Positions 10,301-21,900 of a DNA stretch of 64,000 nucleotides are shown here, piece after piece. The position numbers and the translations under genes were made by a program. Position 1 is the stretch's first letter. Every line of letters starts with the position of its first letter. The notes beneath the pieces are model-generated. The model saw only the letters and a list, made by a program, of their open reading frames with translations, ran no database searches and was not told the DNA's origin. The DNA is from Gyrodactylus bullatarudis (lineage: Eukaryota > Platyhelminthes > Monogenea > Gyrodactylidea > Gyrodactylidae), in the NCBI GenBank assembly GCA_012064415.1, contig SSNU01000323.1, forward strand, positions 1 to 64,000, given 5' to 3'.

Positions 10301-13300
10301 CACATTTTATTTCCTTTCACACATTATAGTAGTAATTATAATTCAGTCCATTCAAAAAATAATTATTAATCTACAAATATATATCAAATCTATCTATACA
10401 TCCCCCTACAAGGAACCCTCGGCTTATTAACTTGACTTGACTTATTAAGGGGAAGACGAATAAAAGATTCTTGCCTCATTATCAAGTATGAACCATATCA
10501 TCCATTACTAATTTTGGAACAGTACATAAAATTTCATTCATAATACAATACTAAAAGAAGTAGTAGTAGTAATAATTTAAAAATAATTCTCTTCAATGGA
10601 ATCGTAGAAAGAAAAGTAAATATACATTATGAATAGAAATATATTATATATATCTACATTAGAGTGAAGATGAAAACGAGACTTTTTCTATTTTTTTATT
10701 TTTTAATTCTCGCTTAAGAGAGAAACAAAACTACTACTACTACTATTAAAAGAATTTTTTTATCTGCGCAGTTGACACAAAATTCCGCTTCGTTTTTTTA
10801 TTGTTTTCTTATTCTCTTTCTCTCTCTTTGTTTTTTCATCTGATTTTTTTTCATTTTTCAAAAATCTATTTATACTTTTCGTCAAGTTTTCGCTCTCATT
10901 CACCAAACAATATTGGGGAGGGTTTGTCAATTGTTTTCATTCATTACTTTTTTAGTTGAATTAATTAATAATAATAGTAATTTGAAAAATTCATTCATCC
11001 CAATTGTACTGTGTACTATACTACTATTATTACTACGACTAAATGCTACTTACTACATTTTTTATAATGAAAAAAGGGTGATACAGTTATTCAGAAATCA
11101 CATGTGTAATTATTATTCTTTCCCTTAGACTCTCATTTAAGAATAATAATACAATGTAAAAAGAAAAAAAAGTTGGAGAATTATAAAAATCATACAAGCG
11201 TTAAAGAAGAAGATACAAGACACAAGAAGAATCTTCAATGGAGGGATGGGGAGGGAAAGATTTTTTATTTATTTGAGTACTTGTGGGAGGAAATTTTATC
11301 TCCGAGAGAGGAAGGATAAATTACTCTAGAGAGTTTACGGTCTCTGTTTATCTTTATTTAAGACAGATGAATTTTTATGTAAAAGTTTAAATGATACGAT
11401 GACGATTTACACGAAGAAGAAGAAGAAACTGATTTTTAACAAGACGATGATAGTGATAAAGATGTGAAAAGTGACATTTTCTTCTCATGCAGTTAGAAAT
11501 ACTTAGGATGTACTCAGAGATGAGAAAACTTGGAGGTCACTAGGAATATAAAATGAATACAATGCTAAATATACTCTGTTGCGATAATACCTCAAAAGTC
11601 ACTATCTAAACTCAGTATGCTATATGAGTAAATATTTTTATGATAGCCGACATTAATCAAGGATGAGTTTGAAAATCAAAACTTTATCAGTTTTTGCAAG
11701 AAATAGAAAGAAAAGCTTTTTAGGTCTTCTCAAGAGTATCAAGATCAAGAAATATGGAAAGTTATTACATGAGTTGAGACAGAAAAAAAGTTGACTCGTT
11801 ATCGGATGAACTAGAAAAAGAGAAACAGAGAGTTTATTTGAGTGGCGCATTTAAAAATCGAGTTTATAACTTTTCAAGTTAACGATTCGAGGAAAAAGTG
11901 TGCCTCTCTTGATTGACTAATTCTCATGTCTGTCTGTCTGACTGACTGACTGTCTGTTAATTCAACTCGATTAACTCATTTATGAGAGGGTCAAGTTTAT
12001 CATGTTTCCTTAGAGAGAGAGAGAGAAACTACTAATAGATCAAGTGCGTAGTTTACAAGAAATACAGATCATGACAATGCCAAAAGATTCTTAATCATGA
12101 TACCTTGAGAATAAAAAGAGTTCTGTAATTCATGTACGCTCATCTATATATACAGATGCATCGATAACAATATTGAGAGAAAAATGAGTAGATTTTATGA
12201 TTACAATAGAAATCTGTCGCTAGTTACACAAGAAAAAACAACAAAAACTTATAGTAGTAGTAGTATTATTATTATTGGGTTACTAGGTATATAGTTTAGT
12301 TTAGCAGTATTGACGATGATTACTTTTCTCGCTGCTAAACTTGTTTGTTCATAATAATTCTGATAATTCTACTCTATTAAGTAAGTAAGAAAGTTGTAAA
12401 AATGAGTAACTTTCTCATTGAAAATTCATTCTGAATGAAAATGCAATATTTTTCTATGCGATCTGTTTTTTATTTTCAATTTTGAATCTGAATTTCCTCT
12501 TATAATTTACTCATTACGAATTAAAAATTTTGGTAATTTTTTTATAATCTACAACTACAATTTCATTAGCAATCTTTTTTACTGACAATGAAAAACAATT
12601 TAGATTCAAGTCATTAATCAAAAGAAAGTAGGATTGAGTATGAGCCCGAAGGAAGCCAAAGTTTGTCTTGTTCAAGTGAAGAAACAAATAAAATCTTACA
12701 GGTGCTAGTGTAGTTTAAAAAAGACAAGGATAACTTGTTATAATTACTTGAATGTTGCAAAATTTACAATAATTGTAATAAAATCAAGAAGCAAGCAATT
12801 CTCAATGTAAGAACACTCGATTTGACTCTCTATCAAACGAATTATCAAGAGAAAGAAGAAGAAAAAAGTCAGAGCTGACTAAAACAAACGATTTTTTTAT
12901 GTTTCCTGATTACCAAACTATAGAATACAATAAAAAATAAATCTTGGATAAAATAAAAACCCTAAAGAGAATGTATCACGCGCACGTCTAACTATTCCCT
13001 TTTAAACAGCAAGTGTTTGATTATAATCATAAAAACAGTATACATTTTTCTATCAATTTGTGAGTGAAAATCTAAGGAGAAGGAGATAAATTTTTCAATC
13101 CAACAATATCCAAAATACTGCTGCTGCAAGAGAGAGAGACATTCATCACTTCCCTCACCAACCTTACCTATATATGCATTCATTTGTGTATTCATGTTGA
13201 GATGCTTCTAGCAAAAGTTTTACACTCTCCCACAGCAAGCACAAGGGAATACATACTCTCATCAAGAAGAAAAGTGTAAGAATGTAGCAGTTCAAAACTG

Positions 13301-15740
13301 CAACTACACAAAATTTTTTTGAATTGTCTTGAAAAAAATTTTCATTCAAGGAGCCTAGTATACTAGTAGTAGTAAGTAAAATTTCAATGAATAAAATTTT
13401 CACTCTATCAAAACGAGATAGTGAAATTTAATTGCGCAGTTTTTTTGTTTTTCATAAATCTCTTGAATATTTTTCACTGAATAGATAATACTTTGTACAT
13501 TTATAAATATATACATACTGGATCTATGATATCTATAATATACAGATGGGTATGTCAAAATAAAATATTCGCAAAAGAAATTTATTTATTAATTTCCATG
13601 AATATTCTTCCTTAATTTCAGACAATTAAAACTGGATAGAGAGAAAATGGAGTAATTACTTAATTAATAGGCATCAATTACGCTATTCATTATAAGATTT
13701 TCGGCAATATTGCAATTGTATTGTAGACAACAAAGTACACCATTCACGAACGTATTATTAAATGGTAATGTTTTTTTAATGTAGTAAAAATTAATTTAAC
13801 TTACCTGTAAATAAAACGATGATCTCTTACAGGGATAAAAGACAGGAAAAAATAACTGGATAAAAAAGCAAGGACATGGTGTATGAAAGGAAACGTTAAT
13901 TGATAAAAAATATAAATACACAGATTAATTTAGATCTTTTTCTTCTTGTAGTAAATTTTTTAACTGATAAATTAAAGAATGAATCAGATAGATCTCTAAT
14001 GCAAATGCATCAGAGCAGTAGTAGTGGTAATAAAAATAAAGCTATGTATTTTCTTAATTAACTCAATAATAGAGTAAAAAATACAAAAGCAACAAAATGC
14101 AAATGTATTTTTATCTAAACTTTAATAGGGGAGAAGAGTAGTTTACGTCTCTCTGGATGGTCTCAGACAAGAGGCCAATTGTGAACGAGCCCCATACTCC
14201 AATGAGTCCAAGGCAGCCGTATGGCCTACACCCGAGTAAGAGGCACGAAGCAATTATCAACAGACAGGAATAATAGTCCAACAATAGACACCTCTTGGCC
14301 AATTGGTAGAGATGATATGACTTGTTGACAACAAGGAACATTATGCAGCAATCAACAAGAACTCTTTATTATTCTTATGGTAGTAGTCGTAGTAGTCAAG
14401 AAAAAATGTTTTTTTATTAATTTGATAAAATAATCACACAATAATAAACTGGCAAAAGGCTCATTTATTCAGTAAATGACTGTCAATAAAATCTCATAAT
14501 AAAAAAGTGAAGAAGAAAATTAATGCGCTCATTCATGAACCCCCCAAGAAAAAAGAAGAAGAGACGTACAGCTCAAGAGGTTAAATCGCATCTGAAAGAA
14601 AGGACACTGAGTAGTTTTGTTGCATGAGGAGGGGGTGACGTCGTTCACTTTTGTAAAGTTGATCAAAATCAAAAAAAGGTTAAAATAATAATAATACTAT
14701 TAACAAGATATAGGTACGCTCATGAGGAGGAGGGGGTGTGAAGCAATAAAAAAAACAATTCATCCGACACTACATACATAGTTTCGACCACAGAGCCAAG
14801 AAACCTTTCTTGTCATCTTTTTTGTTAATTTATTATCTCAAAAAATAGCTTCATGTCCAATTAATTAGATAGAGTTTTCATAATTTAATGAGATAAATTT
14901 TATACTTACAGAATCATCGATTTCCTGAATTTCCTCCTCGGAAATTTCATAGACACCATCATCAGAGTTTGAGGAACCATGGCCCTTGCTTGACTTGGGA
15001 GTCTTGCCTGATGTTGAGCTTGTTGTAGAATGATTTTGAGTCTGGGCCTGGTGGACAACTTGATGTTGTTGCTGATGGATTATTTGCTGTTGTTGTTGGT
15101 GTGTATAATTTGAGTCATTGACTGAATTGTTAGAGGTGGGCGAGACACAGGAGGATGAAGTTGAAGATTGTCCGTTGCATTGTAGGTTCGAGGGCTGTTG
15201 GAAAAAATTCTGATTCATTACATTCTGGTGATCAACCTGGAGATATCCATTTCCATAATTCATGTAACCATTATTGTTGCTGAATACACCTGAAGAAGTT
15301 GATGAAATAGATGACTGATGTTGATTTGGAATGCTTGTCGGAATTGGATTCAAATATGAGTAAACCTCTATAGAATTTTCGGGGAAAAATTGCTGTTGCT
15401 GCATTTGTTGTTGATTTGAGTAGAAATATTGTGATTGTAACTGGGAGTTATTATTAGAATAAATATCATTCATTTGTTGTTGAGGTGTTGGAGTTGTTTC
15501 ATGGCGTTTTTCGATGCTATACAAATCTACATCGATATTATCATAAGAAGAGTATTGTACACTCTGACTTTGAGAATCGTTGTATAAATCATAAGCAACT
15601 GCTAAGGCATTTCCAAGCCCGATATTGCCAAAGTGAGTTTCTTCATATATTGCTGCTTGCTGTTGCTGTTGTTGTTGAAGAGCTTCCTCTACAGAGTAAG
15701 CCATAGTCATATTATTAAGTAATCTGTGAGATAGAATCAA
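7008..15740 (-). CDS. BEN-domain transcription factor, BANP/SMAR1-like, with alternative last exons
   Basis: BEN domains bind DNA or partner proteins in chromatin regulators. Exons on the minus strand are 15740-14910 (277 codons), 10032-9840 and 8928-8830, then one of two last exons: 8458-8085 (total 498 aa) or 7372-7008 (total 495 aa). Both last exons accept the same splice phase and have their own stops. Residues 1-277 are low complexity, with polyQ runs and Ser/Asn tracts, ending in an acidic stretch (EISEEEIQEIDDS). The BEN domain is at ~280-374: NNPE, then TRATCALMACLFSRE, NSTVLGRGGAQRERLP, LVAYVVTKIRRRF and ARMAQKCKDERR. NNPE directly before the domain, and the LFxRE core, recall vertebrate BANP. 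The C-terminal tails are Asn/Ser/Gln/His-rich. The 4.9-kb first intron (14909-10033) holds microsatellites and a GC-richer patch. The start could also be an internal Met 9-12 residues later. Confidence 0.75.
7561..7732 (-). repeat. 172-bp inverted repeat, copy B
   Basis: Reverse complement of 1564-1735, the same length and nearly identical. It lies in the intron between the two alternative last exons of the BEN-domain gene. Confidence 0.8.
10272..10304. repeat. CT-rich microsatellite
   Basis: A CT/TTTC run inside intron 1 of the BEN-domain gene. More CT, TAG and ACT trinucleotide runs occur through 10.5-12.3 kb of the same intron. Confidence 0.8.
11930..11957. repeat. TGTC/TGAC tetranucleotide microsatellite
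   Basis: Tandem TCTG then ACTG units in intron 1 of the BEN-domain gene. Confidence 0.8.
14111..14341 (-). other. GC-richer intronic patch with a 76-codon open frame
   Basis: Within intron 1 of the BEN gene this patch is close to 45-50% G+C by eye, against about 28% around it. The minus-strand 76-aa frame is strongly hydrophobic (YYSCLLIIASCLLLGC and GLIGVWGSFTIGLL), which could make two membrane segments. Other frames are also partly open. It could be a micropeptide gene, an alternative exon, a non-coding RNA or a regulatory element. I do not recognise it. Confidence 0.25.
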
Positions 15741-15980
15741 TAAATTTGATCAGTTTTCTGTCCCAATTCAACACACTTTACGAAGCTTAATTTTGTATTG
15801 CCACACTTTTCACAAAAGTAAACAAACAAAATTTTATGGAATATATTTTGAATATTTGTTAAAAATTGTTATTTGGTTAACGGAATTTCAAACTATAAAA
15901 TACTATAATTAAAGCATTTCATAATATTTTGATTCAAGATGACTAAATAACGCTTACCAAATAAATTTCCTTAATCTCTA
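15741..15980. promoter_or_regulatory. Bidirectional intergenic promoter region
   Basis: The 240 bp separating the divergent start codons of the BEN-domain gene (-) and RALGPS (+) must contain the proximal promoters of both, unless there are upstream non-coding exons. I see no clear TATA box. Confidence 0.45.
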
Positions 15981-18900
15981 ATGCCTGATAATACTGAAAG
16001 TAATCGACAGCTCGTTCAGTTACTCACCATTGATCCTGCTCATTATGCTGTAAGTTTGAACTTGGTTGATTATTTTGCTAGCGTCAGATAACACTCGTTG
16101 AAATTGATCGCTTCAAAGCAATATCACCAGCAGAACTCAAATCTCTCAAATGGACTGGCCACGAGAAAGAAAAATACGCTCCAAATATAGTCGCTTCTAC
16201 ACGATGGTTTAATCAAATTAATTTTTGGGTCCAAAAGGAAATCCTCATGTGCGACGATATTACCATACGTGTTAATGTCTTGTCTCATTTTATCTGTATT
16301 GCCGAGCAGTTAATTCATCTGAACAATCTTTATTCTGCAATGGCAATTATGAGTGCTCTACAAACTGAATGCATTTATCGTCTTAAGCATACGTGGCTTC
16401 GACTTCCAAGCAATCATAAACAAGTTTACAGAGGATTAGAGAGTTTATTCTCTCAAAAGAACAATTGCTATAAACTTAGAGAGTACACCAAAAACCTTCC
16501 ACTGCCCTCAATACCTTATTTGGGAATGTATTTATCAGATTTAACTTATACTAACATTGCACATCCCAAGGAATCTGGTCGACCAAGTCCGATATGGCTC
16601 AAGAAAATTGATGCTATAATTGAACCGATTTCATATTTTCAAAAATCAGTTTTTCCATTCACCAAGAACGAGACCATTTATAGCTATCTAATGTCACAGG
16701 TGTATTTGGACTCGTTGCAAAGATTTGTTGAAGCGGACAATTACAAATTATCACTGAAACTCGAGCCAAAGATTAACAATAAATCTTCATCAGATAGTTC
16801 GAAAACTATGAAAAATACCAGCTCCTTTGATACATTCAAGCATGCTTCCTTCAATAAAGCTGGTACAAATCATTGCGCGAGAAATAGATCTTTCGACAAT
16901 GGTGGAGCTCAATCATTGAAAACGTTCAACCCATCTCTAGGATTTAATGAAGAACTTGATCCTAAACTCATCAACGATAGTAGTGTAAGTTGGAAATTTT
17001 CGAATCTCTGACAATTTATCATGTTTACTTTAACTGAAAATAGAAGACAAGCACTTTTGCCAGTGACGAGAGTATGGATAGCACCAAAATAAAGGACAAG
17101 CTCTTCTTTAAGGATTCCGCTGACGAACTGGATGATATTGAGTGAGTATTATTTTAAATTTTTTCATCTTGCAACTCTTTGTCAAGTGGCTTCTTCGGTC
17201 AAATATTAAAATGCTTCTGGAATAAGATAAACAAAATTGTGAAAATTTTTAAACTTTTATTATTGTTTTATATTTATAATTTTAACTTGAATTCATATTA
17301 TTTCTTTACATAAAGTTGTAAAAAGGACCTTTTAAAATTGTTTTTTCAATAGCTCAAAACGAAATTTCTCTTATTTTTCATGAATATTACAATTTTGATA
17401 GGTCAAAAACGTTTTCACAATTTTGTTTATCTTATTCCAGAAGCATGGAAAGGTATTTTGAAGCGAAATTTGGTGGGATTATATTAATATAATTGAAAAT
17501 TAGTTTTTTCATATCGATGGGCGATTTAAGTAATTATGCAAAATTTCGTCCAAGTCTAGTTTATAATCCAAGCTTAATTTATTTTTTTGACTTTTTCAGT
17601 ATCATAGATACAGCCTAGAAAGATAGCTGATTTAGATAGTTGAAAATCATTATATTTTTCTCAAAATTTAATTCATCGAATTTGGATTCCAATTATTGCA
17701 AAGCTAGCTGATTTGAATGGGGTGAAATAATCTCGTTCTTGACATTGTATACGAATCATCTTGTTAAACTGTCTCAGAGTTTCTAACATTAGCGTTTACC
17801 ACTAATTTTTCGGCACTAGAAAAATCATTTTTTTCAAAAATAATGCACCAAAATATTATGACTACTCTGGCGAACAACCCTCACGTGATTGATTGAAGTT
17901 TTTTTTTTCAAAAGATTAATTTTGTCAAAAATTCCAGTAGTGTCTGAGAGTTGAATCGTTTCAATTCTGAACTTAATTCAAAATTTCTCTTTTTTCGTTA
18001 ATTTAAAAGAAAAGTTTCCTGTAATTTCATGTAATCACCATTTTATTTTTATCAAAGGCTTAATGATTTTCTTTATTAAGCCATGTACACTGTGAATTCT
18101 GCAAGAAAAATATTTACTGCTTTGTTTCTCCTAAAAATAAAACTGGTGGCGTCAAGAGAAGGTATTTCTATCTAATACTTTAAGCTGATTCCGAATCTGT
18201 TGCTTTAAATTTAAACTAGGGGTCGAATAGAGTTGGCTGAAAACTGATTTTTCGAAATTTCCACAAACGCCTACAAACTTATCTCAATTATCTTGAAAAT
18301 GAAAAACATTCCTTGAGTGAATTCATAATTTTTTTTTCAAGAAAAGTATAACTCGTTTTTGAAAAAAATTCCCAAAAAATCTTCTGAGATAAAAAGATTT
18401 TCAGGGTCAATAAATGCCTATTTGTAATCAACGTATTCTATGAGACTATAAAATTCTCAATCTCTCGGTCTCTAAGTAAGCAACCTTGTTTCAATCAAGT
18501 CTTGCTTCACTAAATTAATATTTTTTTATAAAATTTCAATTAATTTTTTTGGCATGGTAAAATATTTCTGTCTCTTTTATTCTACACTTCCACCGTGCGT
18601 GTTTGTGTGTTACCTAGTTTTAGATTTTTTATTCATTCTTATTGCATATCAATTCATGTCAATAGCGATGAAATTGAATTTTATTCAGTCTTGTTCTTCA
18701 CATGAGGTCATTTGAGTAATTCACTCACATTCTATATATATTACACATTGCATTTGTATTACTCGTAGTAATGATCCTCCACATCAGAAGTCTCTCAGTT
18801 TTTGTCAATGCCGAACAAAAATGATGAAATTCCGAAGAATGCATTCCTAAAGCATATTCCTAAGATTCTACCCAGGAGAAATTATGAGTTTCTTTATTGA

Positions 18901-21900
18901 CATTTTATCAAAACCGCTTCTTTTGTTATTAAAGTTTCAATTTCGTCAAACTAACAAGGGTAGTTTGTAGAGAAAGAATAATTTTCTGATATTCATGAAT
19001 CCCAATCTCTCTAAAATCGTTAATTTGTCTCAAATTGATCAGATTTTCAAGGGTGTATTCAGAATATATTTAATTTACTAATTTGGTATGAAAATCTGAT
19101 TTAAAAAGATTATAGCATGATTAATAATTCAAAACTTATCGTAGTGAAATTCATTGAAAAATGGTGGCGCAAATTTGAAAAAGTAAAAAAATATTCATGT
19201 CTTACCCTAGTAGTTAGTTGACAAATGATAAAAACTTGATCAAATATGTCTCGGATAATTTCACATTGAAATAAATTCAGAAATACACTGAGCAATAATC
19301 CTAGCTTGAAATGCAAAATCATAATTGAACTATGTACACTTGGAATCAATCCAAATTAACATGAGCTATCGATATTAATCTCAAAAAAAGATTAAATCTA
19401 TTTCCTCCCTTCTCAACAATCCAGGCTACAATATTAAATGCATTTAAAAACAAATTATTAAATCCTTCAAAGTCATTAGTCAATATCTCGTCTCTGTATG
19501 GGGAAAATTTTAGCTGGTAATTCTACTGTATAATTAACAAATCATATAAAAGCATGATATACACGTATATCCATTCTCAAGACATCATTGTAGTATGGGA
19601 ATATCTGTAGTTTACCCCATATTAATTTGGTTTCTACCTTGTCACATGTCACGTGAGACAAAATACTAATTTCATTCTTTTATTGTTATTACCCAGAATG
19701 GGATTAGTGTTTTTTTGATCCTCTGGGAATTTTATAGTTTACCTTTCCCTTTTATAAATCCTCAATTACAAACATTTATAGAATTCCCTTTTACTCAAAA
19801 GATGAACTTGAATATGAGAGTCGTAAATCATCTGTGCCAAATATCAAGAATTTAAAATAGTGGTTAATTTGAATTTTTTTTCTTTTCTACTCGAAGAGTT
19901 TAAAATTGAATGAAATTAGGCTTGATTTATTCCCAAATATGCATTAAACTACCTGATCAACTGTGCTCATTAGGAATCTAGAACTTGATTAACCCCTCTG
20001 TAATATGATTCAACAGTTATTTCAAAGAAATTGAGCTTTCAAGGATTTCTTGATTTTTTTGCGTTTATAAAAAATCGTCTTAACCCTTCAAGCCCCAGTG
20101 AGTCATGTACACTAAACTCTCTAAAAAATGTATGACTGGAAAACCCGACGCACAAAAAAATTCAATGGCTTACTCATGAGTATTATAATGAAAATATAAT
20201 TAATTTATTTGAGATTTAAAAGATTTGAGGGCCGAAAATGGATTAATTTCTTGTCAAATTTGATGAAATTTTGAATTTACACTAAATGTTCATAGCACTT
20301 TCTCCTTAACCTTTTTCCAGAACCTTGGCTCAAGTAATAAGAAGAAGAAGTTTTTCTTCTCATAGAAGCATAAAAATAATACCATCAGATGCAGAATCAA
20401 AAACTGTTTCACCTCCGTAAATCTCAGCCAGAAATATAATTCTGGCTAAAAACTAGACAAGTTTAAAGTTCACATGATTTCATTTTTAGTTTTCAAATGA
20501 ATTTGGGAAAAAATCATTCAGAATTTAGTTACAGACCCCCGTTTATTTTCACAACGATGACGTAATGCAAACACATCTTTTAGGGAGACCCCTTTTTTCC
20601 AATGCTGTGTTTCTAGTTTTGTGAGGAAGTTGGGGAAACATACAATTTGGATTCTACAGACCCCCGTTCATTTCTTACAATGACGTAAAGAAAACACATT
20701 TTGTGAGTGACATTAGAGATGAATAACAACATTCTTCATTGAATCAGATTCATCATCATGGATTACACAACAAGACTTTCTTTAAGAGATCAAATGAAGA
20801 TCATTTCTCTCAAGCAGCTGAATATGACCTACCAAGATATTGCTAACGATAGAAAATGTACTGTTGGTCAGGTAGCATCTGCCGTTACATTTTCTATCGT
20901 TAGCAATATCTTGGTAGGTCATATTCAGCTGCTTGAGAGAAATGATCTTCATTTGATCTCTCTGGAAAAAGGTTAAGGAGAAAGTGCTATGAACATTTAG
21001 TGTAAATTCAAAATTTCATCAAATTTGACAAGAAATTAATCCATTTTCGGCCCTCAAATCTTTTAAATCTCAAATAAATTAATTATATTTTCATTATAAT
21101 AATCATGAGTAAGCCATTGAATATTTTTTGTGCGTCGGGTTTTCCAGTCATACATTTTTTAGAGAGTTTAGTGTATATTGGGACAGGTAACTTTCTCAGG
21201 GCATAATTCTGTCCTAAAGAAACTGAAAATAATTTATTAACCTCTTTCCTGAAAGAAGAACTTATATTCTATGACTTATCAGGCTACAAAAATCAGTTGA
21301 AAATTATGACAATATAGAAAGGACTCGTTTTTGAAACCACACTAAGATTCCAATTTCAGCGATGTACCCAAGGGTTAAAAGGGAATCTGCTTATGAATGT
21401 CTTTTGAGAATCCAATTTATATCCACGCAAACTGTCTTCTCGAGAAATTCATCTGGTTTTAAACCATTCACTTGAAAAAAAAGAAAATCCTGACAAAATT
21501 GACAATGGAAAAAACGAGTCTCTTATCCTTACAATTGTTTCTGCATGTTTATATTCCGAAAAAGAAGGAAAGAAGGTTGATAATCGACAGGGTTGTAGTC
21601 GAGGGAAAAACAACCGAATCCATATTTCCCACTCTATAGACACACTCATATCCAATGAATGAATGCAAGAAAATGGGGATTCCAAGTCTTCTTTTCTCGT
21701 TCTCTCTTGTGTAATCTCGTGATAAATGAATTTTTGGGTTATACTATATGCTACTTTCAAATTCTGATCGATTCCACACATTTCCCTTTGTTTGAATGTG
21801 ATGATAATTGTCCATTGACACTTTTATATATTCCTCTTATACATTTCCTTTGATTGAATTATACCAAGTTTTCATACTATTTAAGTGACGCTGAATCAGA

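Noticed and set aside
12992..13403. Overlapping minus-strand frames of 67 and 79 codons in BEN intron 1
   Set aside because: No recognisable motif or splice fit with the BEN exons; composition like the surrounding intron.
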